Part shown: positions 33,236 to 44,232 of the stretch, piece after piece | How positions within the stretch are numbered: the first letter of the stretch is position 1 | How the letters are laid out: every line of letters starts with the position of its first letter | NCBI GenBank assembly: GCA_004335635.1 | Contig: QAXH01003105.1 | Location: 1 to 56,084 of the forward strand | From: Chloromonas sp. AAM2 | Lineage: Eukaryota; Chlorophyta; Chlorophyceae; Chlamydomonadales; Chlamydomonadaceae | Length of the DNA: 56,084 bases | Reading direction: 5' to 3' | The notes under the pieces: model-generated | What the model saw: only the letters and a program-made list of their open reading frames with translations | Database searches by the model: none | Told to the model about the DNA's origin: nothing | Made by a program: the position numbers and the translations under genes

Positions 33236-33480
33236 CGGTGCATTGCGGTCAGCAACCTTGCGCTGCGCCTCTTCTGAACCCACAAAAGCACCCTCACACA
33301 CATCGCATGTGCTGGCAAGGCTGTGCTGCTGCTTCTGTTCCTCTCCCGTCCAGGCAATGGGCAGGTCATTGTCCATGATCACACCCAATGTTTGGCAGGC
33401 CTCCTCAAACACGCTATGAAGTGTGTGATCACGTCCACGGGGTCAGGTGCTGTGTGTTTGGTCAGGCTAGAGGTGCCATA
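33236..33480 (-). pseudogene. Fragment of a Polinton/virus-type DNA polymerase B
   Basis: The minus strand encodes a peptide with LGVIMDNDLPIAWT and, further on, CDVCEGAF followed by QRKVAD. Protein-primed type B polymerases of Polinton/Maverick elements and large algal-type viruses carry a Cys-x2-Cys region followed by KVRDHCH; here the match ends after KVAD, exactly where the foldback begins. Upstream (near 33430-33480) the family-like reading continues only after a frame change, so the fragment is broken at both ends. It has no intact open frame. The family call is by motif memory and needs a profile search. Confidence 0.45.
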
Positions 33481-34104
33481 GTAGACACGCTCATTCACTC
33501 ACACACATGGATCAAAACACACATGGATCACACACCCATGAGTCAGGGTAAGACATGATCCGTCACGGTAACCATGTTTGCACCATGCTCTTCCATTTCC
33601 CCCCCCCCCTTCCGAGCGCGAAGGGAGCTCGTTATGTGAAGGTCTACTTATGTGAAGGTCCAAGCCCAATCCGAACCTGCCCTCTTTGAACGCTGGAGGT
33701 GCCGACAAAACACTCAACAAGCCCTCCCACATGCCTCACAGTGGTCTCAGCAACAAAACGCTCGCAAGAACGCATTTGAACACGTGCTCTTCTACATCAA
33801 ATGGCTGTTAACACTTGAGCGCATCGTCACAGGCAAGTCCAAAGATCATGCCTCGGACAGACGTGACAGGTGCAAAAACATGCAATGTATCAAATGGTGT
33901 TGCAAATCAGTACTGTAAGGCGTTGCTAATCGTAGGTCCGGCTGTTTGATCAGCAGTCTGTAACTGCGATGTTGATTGTAAGACTGGATGTTTTGATCAA
34001 ACCCAAGCAACCAAATGGTCCCCAAGCCCATAATACAGCCGACATCGGCTGGCGATAATGAATGGTCCATCGTGAGAATTGAACACTCCATTCCGCAAAG
34101 CACA
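33481..34104. other. Intergenic, no supported gene
   Basis: Contains a C10-type homopolymer near 33600 and a direct repeat of TTATGTGAAGGTC at about 33630-33660. An unrecognised plus-strand frame (33652-33918) has no motif. Confidence 0.5.
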
Positions 34105-36018
34105 TCAGGCCGCAGTATGCTCAATGCGAGCTGTGGGCCCGATGGCTGCTTCCATGCGCTCGTACCATTCCTTGATGCGGCTGTGGGCCATAGCATCCCT
34201 GAAGGTAGGCGTGTGCCAGATGGCCTTGAGCACGCCATACACACTCAGGTCGGCCAGACCAGGCACCGAGCCTCCCAAGAAAGGCCGCTTGGGCCCTATG
34301 GCATCCACCCATGCATTGCAGTCGGCGTACAATGCATCCCGCAGGTCACCTGTGATGTTGTACTTGTTCGGCATTTTCTTGCCAATCTGCAATGTGACGA
34401 CACATTCCCATGTCATTCAGACTGAACATTCCAGGTAGTGAACAGCCTCATTCCAGGTTGTGAACACCTTCACATGCTGCGCCTTGTCAACCTAGAACCT
34501 GCTGACAAACCCAGCATGGTTGTGGTCCCATGCCGCCAAAATGGATGACTTGACCATGGGGGTCATGTGTCCTGACCAAAGGGCCATGACCACGTCAGAC
34601 AGACTGAACATTGCAGGTAGCCTGCACCTGGTCAACATGCTACACGTGTGTGGAGTTTGCAGGCCAACCCAAGCTGCCATGTGTGCCTTGTCCCACCCAC
34701 CTGCCACATGAGCAGGGCCCCTGACCAGCGCGCCGCTTCCCGCGTGCCCCAGGACCAGTTGGTCTGAGTGGTGATGTACTTGAACGTCTCCAGGCTCTCA
34801 CTGTGGCACGAACAACAGACCAGCCATCGGTCAAAACGTGACCATGAGCATTGCGACTTCACCATGTCTTGCCTGCTCGAGCAGCCGAATCTGTAACACC
34901 GGCTGTACACCAATTGATGCTTGGTGCAACCTGCTGACTCCACCAAAACCTGCTGGTGAAACGAATGCCCCCATCATATCATCGATGACCTGCATGTGGT
35001 TCTCACTGGTGTGCTCTGCATGCCTGCCTCATCTGTGCCTCACTCACTCCCAGCTGCGGTAGATGTTGGCAGTGATCACCTTGACCAGCCGATCGTCCAC
35101 CCAGCGCCGCCACTGCTCCTCTTCGGCTAGTGCCGAGCCTGTGGGGGCAGGGAGCGCCTTGGAAGCGCCCGGCCGACCTGATTGTGACCCCTTAGCTGTC
35201 ACCTCTGTCGCCAAGCGTGACAGGATAGCTGAGCTGTCCTTCTCCACTGTGCCTGAATCATCATCCCATTTGAGAATGGGCACTTTCCGGTATTTGGACC
35301 AGTTGAGCTCGCTCTTAGTCAAGGGGTTGACCTCAACTATGTTGTAAGGTAGCTGCGAGCATGGAGTTAGATGCACAGGTGAAGCGAGACTGCATAAGTA
35401 CCGAGCACGCAGACATGCATGCGCGGGCCATATGGACGTCATCCCACCTTGTGGTAATCCAGCATTGCCTTGACCTTGCAGCAGAATGGGCATACTTCGT
35501 ACTGGTACAGAGTAAATGTGGAGGGCAGGCCTTGGGGGGTGGCAGGCCGTTTGTAGGGGTCCTGTGGTGAGCAGGCAGGACACAGTATGTGTGCATCATG
35601 TCATCGTGGCCACGCACATGAATTCAGCAGCCTGACTGTATGAATCCATATAGCGCTGCCATGTGGCCATGGGACGAGCCTGTGTCTGGCAAAATGTCTG
35701 TACCTGGGCAACTTCAGCTGCCTCCTGCGCATGTGCGCTTGCGGCGGTCAGGCCTAGGACCGATGTGGCGCCCAGCAGGTATCGCCAGTTGAAGCTGGCT
35801 GACCTACGGACATACGCGACGGATGCGCAAGTTAGCTATGGGCTAAGCTGCGATCCGGCGGGGCGCATCAGGGTGGGCGCTAGAGTTACTACTCACGGAT
35901 CAGTCCCTCCCCAAGCTGATACGCCTACAGCCGATGCTGTGGTGTAAACGCTATTGATTCTTGCGAACTGCGCCAGTCCCTGGCCTTGCATCAAGTGTCT
36001 GAGCATCATCGACATCAT
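34105..36018 (-). CDS. Membrane prostaglandin E synthase 2-like (glutaredoxin-GST fold)
   Basis: Thioredoxin-fold protein of the PTGES2 family, whose role in algae is unknown; it may be a haem- or glutathione-binding GST-like protein. Six minus-strand exons: 35897-36018, 35704-35803, 35448-35561, 35048-35352, 34701-34800, 34105-34386; phases agree, 340 residues. The N-terminus (MMSMMLRHLMQGQG...) is basic and Ala/Ser-rich, then YLLGATSVLGLTAASA may be a membrane segment, as in animal PTGES2. The glutaredoxin-like domain has LYQYEVCPFCCKVKAMLDYH (Cys98-x2-Cys101 redox site), IVEVNPLTKSEL and KVPILKWDD. The C-terminal GST-like helical domain has FLGGSVPGLADLSVYGVL. It is divergent from the RNA triphosphatase gene, 190 bp away. 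Confidence 0.92.
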
Positions 36019-36208
36019 GCGCCCGTATGCAAACCTACAGCATGAGCTAAATTTATTACGTTGCGCTAGAAACGAGGCCAGGCTCCCATTCCAATGATAA
36101 CCGACGTGCAAGCAAGGAAAATTCGTTTGCGGTTATTTCAGCCAGACCGATAGTGTTAGCGTAGCCTACGTGAGTGTGGGTGCTCGCTTGCACCCCCAAC
36201 CTCGTCTG
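36019..36208. promoter_or_regulatory. Probable shared promoter, PTGES2-like / RNA triphosphatase
   Basis: Only 190 bp lie between the divergent start codons, so the promoters must overlap or be shared. No TATA box is evident. Confidence 0.6.
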
Positions 36209-39200
36209 ATGGCTACCCCTGCTGCCAGGCTTGGTGGTGCGGGTTCTAGACAGGCAGAGGATATCCCAAGCACTCCGGACATTGACCCTCAAGACGGAGG
36301 CAGAGAACTACCTTCAGCAGAACAAACCGCAGTAGCCACCGTTCTTACCAAGCTTCAGGTAACCAGGGTTGAGCCATTGAGCATGCCTTGCTGATGCCTG
36401 CACACCTTCCAATCCAATGTTCACCATCTTATCTGCTCAATTCCTACTGCTAAGCATCAGAGCATAACCAGATGACTGACGGCTTCTGTGTGACAGACAT
36501 TGCCTTGGTGCTGCTGCGCATGCTGCTGGCTGTCAAACTGAGCACATGCCTCTGTGCCTAACGCGTGTCGCAGAAATGGGGCGATTACCCAGCCTGGGGG
36601 GAGGTCTTACAGCCCACCATGTTCATTCCTATGAAGGTGGGATTGTCAAGCACTTTCTGACCCTTCATTCACATGCAAGAACACGTGTCTGACTTGAGCG
36701 CCATGTGGACTGTCCTGCACACTGTTGAAACGAGAGTGAGGTTCGAACCCATCACATGCAAAGCATACGCACTACGCGGATCCCTGGCACCGGTGTGTGC
36801 TGTTCTGCGAATGAGTAATTCAAACCTCAGACGTGCTGGATCAGTGTGGCCATACCCACCTTCATAAACAATTATCTGCACACCGGGTTGCGTTTGAAAA
36901 CAAACAGGTTTTGCATCCTTTGAATTGGCGGAACAAGTCATAGGCTCTGCAGTGAGTGGCAGCCTTCAAGGCACAGGTACATTGAGCAATGCTCTGCAAG
37001 TCCTCGTGAGCACACATGACCTCCTCGCTTCCTCGTGTGCTTACAGACGCCCCTGAGCGAGGAGATCATGTCCAACTGGTCCACACCCGAGGGTCCCAAG
37101 CACCGGCTGACTGTCAGTGACCTCCTGGAGGCACAGGAACGGGCGGGGCGGCAGGTGCGCACTCACGCACATGCGCATTGACAGCCACAGCTGTGCACGG
37201 CAGCTGTTCCTGGCGAACAGGCCAAGAAGGCATGCTACGCTTCTAAGCAAAAGAAATGGAGCCTTGAGGGCCCCAAAGGAAGATTTGTTGGGCCTGTTTG
37301 TGTAGACGCAAACGGATGCTAGCACAGTCATCCAACTTGTGGTGAAGTGGTTTCATGCCAACGGAAGGGTGATGGTAAACTGTGCAAGCCAAGTCCTGCT
37401 TCGCCCTGCCAAACCAAAAATAGAAAGCGTGAACACAGCTGTGGTTGCGTGTTGGCGCTTGCTTGGTTTTCCTTCGTTGTGGTGCAATGCAAGAGACCGG
37501 TAGGGCCAGCACGGCCGACGTGATTGATTTGCTTTTGTTTGCGCACCCATGCACATCCATTGAAAGCCAGCAGTCCCTTGCAATGCGAGTATGGTGATGT
37601 TGTGTGCGAACGCTTAAGCCATCTTCTGTTCGACTTGTCGCATGGTACAGATGTGAACAGACACTCACTCACATGGCCTGCACACTGGTCTCAGGTCGGC
37701 ATGATCCTGGACCTGTCCAACCACGACTGCCTCTACACCTCAGACATCCCGCAAGGGCTACACTACGAGCACATCAAGGTACACATGCTCTGCAAAGTGC
37801 AAACACTGCATAGGCAAGCCCACACTGCAAGGTCCAAGTGGGCTCCTTTTGTGCGGTTGTCCAACTACGGCTGCACCCGGTATCAGCGTCACTGTACGGA
37901 CCACAAATCGATCCCTGGGTGGTTGAACTTGGCCTTGATAATGTGTGCCACACACCGTCCGCCTGTGTGCCCTGCAGCTTGTGGCCAAAGAGTTGCCACC
38001 ACGTGAATTTGTGCACGAAGTATGCACGGCTGCCGCGGCATTCTGGAAGGCCAACCCGCACCTCTACATCGCCATCCACTGCGCTTACGGTGGGTCGCAC
38101 GCCAGGCACAGCACGCTGGCAACCCGCTTCAATGCATCATGTGTCAGTGCATTATGCCTTCTCAGCACGCTCCTAACAGGCACCGCGTCAAACATGAACA
38201 AGACGCATTGCAAAGCAGATGTGACGCTTGCTTGAGCTGCATCGTTGCAGGCCATGGCAGTCATGCAAACACCGGCGTTTTGTCCGCTGCTGCACGACTG
38301 TGTAGGGTTCAACCGCACCGGGTTCGTGCTCTGTTGCTACCTGATTGAGCAGCTTGGCTTCACAGTGGATCAGGCTCTGGACGCCTTCCGCACCGCCCGG
38401 CCCCCTGGCGTGAAGCATGCCGAGTTCCGGGCCGAGCTGCGGGCACGCTACGAATCCACCAATGCCACAGCCGATGCCATTCACCCTGTGGTGCCAAGCC
38501 CCAGACAGGACCTCAATAACACTGTCACAGACATGCACACGCCCCTGCCTAAGAAGCTAGCTGCAGATGCCCTGGCTCGCTGGCACAGTCAGGGGTTGGA
38601 TCAGGATGCGCAGGAGCAGGCGGAGGTGCCCAGCGGTGCGGGGCAGCTTGCACGGCTAGGCAGCGGCGCGCAGGGCAGCGGGTTCCTGGACCAGACGCCC
38701 GAGGGGCAGGTGCAGTGTAGAGCCACACCCATGAGCGAAAACGACTCCCTCGGTGCCAATGATCGCTTCATTCTTCAAGGCCTAAGGTGTGTCTGCCATT
38801 GGGAGTCGCAATTGGTCGTAGGAAATGACGAGCCTGACACCCTACCGTGCTTAGCCATTTGATGAATCTGCTTGTCTAATCACAACGTACAAATGCACGC
38901 ACGCAGCCTGCAGAGTAGCAGGCATTTCCACATTTGCTCAGGACAGCCCGTTCAGTCATTGTGATTCTGGTCAGAAGCTCAACACTTGCACAGTGGCACT
39001 TGGTCACTAAAGCTGCGAAGGCTGTGCGCCGCTTATGTACGCAAAGTACAGCTGCCTTAGCTGCGTGGTCTTCACTATGGTGTGGTACTATCAATGCAAC
39101 GTGGTGTTCTCTGTGCCAGTACATGAGCACAGCTGATGTGAGCTGGTATTTGTTGTCATGTGCAGGGCCCAGCAACCCTCGAGCATGGGGCGGCAGCTTG

Positions 39201-39466
39201 CGCCCTCGCAGCTGGAAGGCCTGCTGACAGATGCAGACAAGAGCCCTGCCAGCACAGGCACCTATGGACGACCGCCCGTACACCCAGGGCTGCATCGCAA
39301 GTCCATTGGTGAAATTGACTGGTCTCTAGATGTGAGCGCCAACCCACAGTCAGCTGCAAACCCTGCGATGGCAGAGCACAAGCAGTCCTTGGTTAGGAAA
39401 GAAGAAGTGGCAGCTTGCACTTCCCCAAGTCATGCCACCAAACAGCTGCAAGCCTTGAAACTTTGA
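36209..39466 (+). CDS. mRNA 5'-triphosphatase (capping enzyme N-domain type)
   Basis: Cysteine-phosphatase-fold RNA triphosphatase, which removes the gamma phosphate of nascent mRNA before capping. Exons: 36209-36358, 36574-36636, 37047-37154, 37695-37778, 37978-38089, 38306-38786, 39166-39466; all phases agree, 432 residues. Family landmarks in order: WGDYPAWGEVLQPTMFIPMK, VGMILDLSNHDCLYTSDI, IAIHCAYGFNRTGFVLCCYL (P-loop CX5R, Cys170 to Arg176), and LGFTVDQALDAFRTARPPG. A Pro/Gln-rich tail of roughly 200 residues follows. No guanylyltransferase motif (KxDG) is seen in the tail, whereas animal and plant capping enzymes fuse the two activities. It could therefore be a stand-alone capping subunit or a PIR1/DUSP11-type RNA phosphatase. 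Confidence 0.92.
37593..37675 (+). repeat. Interspersed repeat matching 9462-9557 in inverse
   Basis: About 80 bp similar, in opposite orientation, to the segment beside repeat copy 2 in the RsmE intron. It lies in the third intron of the RNA triphosphatase gene. Confidence 0.65.
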
Positions 39467-39660
39467 AATAGCATCCTGTCTTGCTTGTGTCTGACTAAGT
39501 CTCAGGGGTTTCCTGGCTGACTCGTTCGGTCCAAGGCACCAATAACGTTGGGTTAGGGAACCTGTGGGCACCTGCGCTTGCAATCATAGAAGCTGAATGA
39601 CAATTCTAACCCTGGTGTAGAACAACGAACCAGGTTCCTTGACCAGGCTCGAAGATGCGC

Positions 39661-39743
39661 ATAGTCGCTGTGTAAGCATTCAATAGTCGCTGTGTAAGCA
39701 TTCAATAGCGCTGTGTAAGCAGTCAATAGTCGCTGTGTAAACA
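39661..39743 (+). terminator. 22-bp tandem repeat carrying four TGTAA signals
   Basis: Unit ATAGTCGCTGTGTAAGCATTCA is repeated about 3.8 times (39661-39682, 39683-39704, 39705-39725, 39726-39743). Each unit contains TGTAA, the chlorophyte polyadenylation signal, about 200-275 nt after the stop of the RNA triphosphatase gene. The array may supply that gene's poly(A) sites. Confidence 0.65.
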
Positions 39744-40615
39744 ATAGCAATAGTACTGCGTCTGCACTCAGACCATGTTGCTCAACTTGCAGCCTCTAGA
39801 GCAGTTGCTTGTGCTGCTGTGTTCGAGTTCGTATCTTACAGTGGACAAGCAAACCACGCTACGCTAAGCATGCAAGCCGGAACACACATGACGAAACTGG
39901 TCACTCGCCCCTCCAGCTCAGCAGACAGTGCTTCAGGTTCGGGCTTGTGATGACGGGTTGTGAAGCCAAGAAGCGAGCAATTCATGTCAGCGTTTGGTTC
40001 TTATTGCCAATGGCAAGTTCTTCCTACATCCAACCATTTGCAGCTCAGCGAGTTGCAGTCACGGGTCTCAAACAAGGCACTAGCACCTACTGAGCTTGTG
40101 AACAGAGCTCCAGACCTTCCACCCTGAGTGGCTTTGGTTTCCCAGGAGAAACTTCTCTTGTCTCAATCACACCAGGCTGGTGTTCTGTACAGGGCGTTCA
40201 GACAGCCCACCGCCCAATGTCAAGGGTGCAGAACAAGTGACTTGACTGACATATAGCATAACGCTGAGGTCCTGAGAAGTAGGACTTCAAGCAGATGAAG
40301 TCCATATCATAACTCGCTGACGTGGACAGAGGAGAGACTGGATGAGCTGTGGCGAGTTAACAGTCACGAACGCAATCGAGCACAAACACTGCGGGATCTC
40401 AATCATTTGAACTATTACAGTAACAGAAACTTGTTACGAAACCACCTCAGGCTAGCGGATACGCCCAGTCACTGTGTGAAGAATTCGGAGAGCATCACTG
40501 TCCTAAAACCTAGGACATCCGATCAGGCCCTACTAAGGAATCATACATGGTCTGTAAAGGCAGCAAGCACAAGCAGCGGAGGTCTGAAAGTGCCTCCCAA
40601 GTTCTGTTCAAAGTT

Positions 40616-40650
40616 CAGTGACTGCCCCTTTATACGACCAAATTCCAACA
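40616..40650 (+). repeat. Solo pogo-like element terminus
   Basis: CAGTGACTGCCCCTTTATAC followed by GACCAAATTCCAA closely matches the right terminus of the MITE at 55416-55563. No partner terminus is visible within about 300 bp. Confidence 0.55.
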
Positions 40651-40753
40651 GTGCCAACTCAGATCCCCAAGTGTCAATCGTAGACTACAAAGGAGCAATT
40701 GGTTGCAAAAATCAGAGTGTGTAGCAGCGGAAGCTGCAAGGGTCATAATCTTG

Positions 40754-40940
40754 TCAAATGTCATGTGGTCTGAGTCGCTTCTCCCAGTTTCTGACAAACA
40801 TGTTCACATTCCGGTGCATATTCTCAGCACAGGCGGTATTAAAGCGTCTGACAAATGCAGCCGTACGTGACGCTTGGGGTCTAAAGCCATAGGTTTGCTC
40901 AAGATGCCCGCACATCACATTGCCACTCAAACCAGTCTCA
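40754..40940 (-). pseudogene. Coding-like fragment of unknown origin
   Basis: The minus strand reads through about 60 codons to a TGA, with a basic, aromatic-rich sequence including QTYGFRPQASRTAAFVRRFN and MFVRNWEKRL. It looks like a true protein segment but has no start, no acceptor and stop codons upstream. It recalls the N-terminal regions of some transposon-encoded proteins; I cannot name the family. Confidence 0.3.
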
Positions 40941-41498
40941 AATTTTCAGCCCAAGTCCAAAGTCATTGGCAGCCGCACTTGGATGAAAGTCCAGCAGACT
41001 GGACTGCCGCAGCCATGCATTTAAGCAAGAATAATGAGCATGACACATCAGCAATAGGTGGCAGTTCAGCTAATCAAATGCAAGGCAGCCATGCTGCAAA
41101 AGATGAGCTTGGGCTCAGTTGGCATACAGCCATTGGCACGAACTGCAGCCCTGAACAAGAGACATTGGCAGTGCCGTCCACGGCTGTCTGCCGGGAGTAT
41201 GTTTGCGCACTCAGGCCTGATGACGGGAGGGGACTTGAATTCCATCGTCTCAGGTGCTTCAGCAATGAGTAGTATTGCATCGAGGTGACAGGACGTCAAG
41301 ATATCGGCGCTTGTTACACACCATACTACCAGATAGGCAGCAGCCAGGGTCCATTTGATACTTCAGCAGTACTAGTTGATACTTAGGGAAATGCTTGGGA
41401 ATGTTCCGTGCCCAGGTTGATTGCTACCTGTGTGGGCATAAGCCTGGTTAGCGGCCTCCATATGCCATAACTAATCCTAACCCAGCCATGTCATTCAT

Positions 41499-42913
41499 TC
41501 ACAGTCCATGCTGCCTCCAGCTGTTGTGGATGAACAGCAGCTGGGCTTCACTGGCCATGCGTTCCTCGCCATCCATGTGGCGCATGTTGTGACTGCATGG
41601 CGCGCAGAAGGGGATGCCAGTTGTGGATGGGCCTGTATGGCGACGGCAGCTGTATTCATGGCCAGTCATCTGGGCACACCCTCGACACTGGGCGAACCAA
41701 CCGTGGCGGGCCTTGGCTTGGCTGAGCTGGTGCTCCAACTGTTGTTGCTGATTGTTGAGTGCTGGCGCGGGGCCGGGTGCAGGCGCACATGGAAGGGCGA
41801 CGGGAGGGGCGGTGGTCGGCTCTACTGACAAGGCTTTGATTTTGAGGCTGCGTCGGCTCAGGATGGTGCAGGAAGTTTGCTGGCTGATGGCGTCTGCTGT
41901 GTGATCATCCAGGGTTGCACTGCAGCTGAACTGAGAGCCGCTGCCTTGGGAGCCGCTTCCCTGGGATTGTGTATCCCATGCAGTGTTTGGAGAGGATGAG
42001 GTAGAAGTACTGCGCTGCTCGGGCAGGAGCACGCATGTCTGGTGGCTCTGCAGAGGGCAAAGCATGCAGCAATGGAATTAATATCCTGTGATGTCCATGT
42101 GCGATGTCAGGCAGGGCTGTAATTCCTCCATTTTAATTCTTTTCTTATGTCTCATCAGGTTCCAAGGTGGCGCCAAGGGACAGAGCCACACACTTGAGAT
42201 TCAGATTTGGATTTCGATTTGTGAAGGATTGAAAGGGAGGACGGAGGCCAGTCGATGCAAGTCCTGCGAGCTGTAACCACACGCAGCGCTGATTCTTACC
42301 TGCACGAACAGGTTGTACAATCTGAGCGCGGGCCCGCAGTTTTGAGAGGCCGTGTCAGAGTTTTCATCGTCTTGTAGGTTTGGGTCCTGGTTCTCCTTGT
42401 CGCATGTTGGTGAAAGGTAGTCAGATGGTACAGACAGAAAGCAGCTGACTTGCGGCTCGTCATTGGCATTGGCCTGTGGCTTGGAGTCGGTGGTAAGCAC
42501 GATGTGTGCCAGCTTGGGGATTGGTAGCTGGCCTGCGGCGCTGTCATCCTCGACAGGAATTGGCTTTTCCACTGCTACAGGCTGGATGGCCAGCTTGGCC
42601 CGCTTGCGCTCGGGCGCAGCCGCCCGCTTGGCCTGCAGCAAAGAAGAGGCGCGCAGGGCAAACTTGGCGGCAGAGGCAATCGGCCTAGGCAGCGCATGAT
42701 TAGCACACGCATTTACCGCATAATGATTATGAACTCGAAAACAGGCACAGCGTGAGGGACGAAGCACCCACTTAGGCCCCACTTGTGCGAAGTAACAATG
42801 CAAAAAATCGAAAATCTTACCTGCGTGTTTCCATCAAGCGATTGCAGTGTAGTATCCTCAGTCATATCTGATGCCTCAATGAGTAGAAGGCTGCGCTTGG
42901 CGGGGCGGGGCAT
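41499..42913 (-). CDS. Unknown protein with KEN box and Cys/His motif
   Basis: Three minus-strand exons (42821-42913, 42300-42632, 41499-42047) chain in phase 0 to give 324 residues from MPRPAKRSLLLIEASD. I do not recognise the family. Visible features: a basic stretch (PERKRAKLA) that may be a nuclear signal; DKENQDPN at about 109-116, a good match to the KEN-box degron recognised by the anaphase-promoting complex; Ser/Gln-rich low-complexity sequence; an RRSLKIKAL segment; and near the C-terminus CRGCAQMTGHEYSCRRH followed by CAPCSHNMRH, a possible zinc-binding arrangement. A cell-cycle-regulated nuclear protein is the simplest inference. Part of exon 2 is duplicated at 55804-55874. Confidence 0.7.
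42305..42375. repeat. 71-bp duplicated segment, source copy
   Basis: This part of exon 2 of the KEN-box gene is 69/71 identical to 55804-55874, in the same orientation. Confidence 0.85.
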
Positions 42914-44232
42914 GGCTAACAACCTTGGACTGTCTGTCGGTGTGGATGGTATTACCACGCAGCGTGTGAGCGTTCACAACAAAGATGTATGCCTTTTCAG
43001 ACAAACTTTGCGTGCGCTGGCTTCGCCAAGGCTTCAAGAGAAGCGCGCGCAACAATTGCAGGCACGTGTCAGGCCGTTTGAAACTGCCAACTGGTTTGGC
43101 TGTTGTCTGGCTCCCCTGAAATGAGCTGGAGCGCTGCACTGGCTTAATCAATGTTCTCGATTCCTAGGATATGTGAGGAGCGGTCTTGTACCCGGCCAGC
43201 TCACGCAGTAGCACAGAGCTAGGTCCCCGTCAAGCAAGGTCCCCCGTCTCAGCTGTGGGCCGTGTGCCTGCTGGCAATGTCAGATCGCATGCAACTGAAC
43301 TGCCCGCCAGAGCACTGGTAAACCCATGCAAACAGCGCCATGCAAAAGGATGCCCTGAAGATATCCATTCCTATGATTCAAATCAAACCCAGGCCTGCAT
43401 CAAAGGTGGCCCTACCTTGATTAGACGCACTTTCAAGTCATCGTTCCGCACGAGGTTTCTGCACAAAAGTGGGAGCAGCAAATGATGAGCAGGCTCTTGT
43501 TGATGACAGGAGCAGCCACACCTGCACATAGAACTACACCTATCCAACCTACATGCACTGGTCACGCAGTCCCCGCATCTGGTGGGTACAAGGTGAACAA
43601 CTATGTTGGTTTTCGTGTGGCCAAGGACACAGCACGCACTGGCGGACAGGTCAGTACTGATCCATACTGAGAAATAGTCACGTCAGTTCGAACAGGAAGA
43701 AGGCATTTGGTCGCCCAACGACAGTTCAGCTCACGCTCTCTCCCGTGACAATGCCAAACGTCCTTGCAAAACATTTGGATCTGTTGTACGTTCTGACTGC
43801 TGTCAAATTCGCCAGACGGTCTTCAGCAACTGCTGCAGTGCATGCCACGGTGGTTTGAACCCCCATGTTGGCATGACGTACAACCTCCCTCTGGTGGGTA
43901 TCGCTCTGAGTGGTAGCAAACCCACTTTACAAACTCACAGGGTTGCATGATCGTCTAGGTGTCAGCCTGTGTAGTCAACTTGTTGAAGTGGCCCGGTGGG
44001 TAAGTGGGTATTCATGCAAATACGCCTCATGCAAAGAAGCTTCACTCACTTCACTGAGTACCATGCATGCCCAGCCCCTGTGTGCCTCAGGTGGCAAGGG
44101 ATGTGGCCTTGGTGGGTTCGACTGTAGATGCATCACGTGCGTGTGACCTCTGCCTCACGTCACACACAACTTGTGACCTTTGCACACAGCTCCCTCACAT
44201 AGCCAAAACACATCGAGCAGTGCAGTTGTGCC
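42914..44232. other. Intergenic, KEN-box gene / FolC
   Basis: A 1.3-kb gap between divergent genes. It contains an unrecognised frame at 43186-43485 and the frame described at 43678-43950; no RNA gene or clear repeat was seen. Confidence 0.5.
43678..43950 (+). CDS. Unrecognised Cys-rich open frame
   Basis: Ninety open codons end at TGA 43948-43950. The reading has a protein-like character with SDCCQIRQTVFSNCCSACHG, a dense Cys/His cluster. It lacks an upstream ATG and has no obvious splice partner, so it may be an exon of an unseen gene or a remnant. Confidence 0.25.
   Translation, partial: SRQFEQEEGIWSPNDSSAHALSRDNAKRPCKTFGSVVRSDCCQIRQTVFSNCCSACHGGLNPHVGMTYNLPLVGIALSGSKPTLQTHRVA

Larger units (their letters stand above)
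39744..41498. other. Convergent intergenic region with transposon-like remnants
   Basis: AT-richer DNA between two convergent genes. Plus-strand frames at 39809-40093, 40407-40724 and 40874-41272 have no recognised motif. A pogo-like terminus and a coding-like minus-strand fragment are listed separately. Confidence 0.5.
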
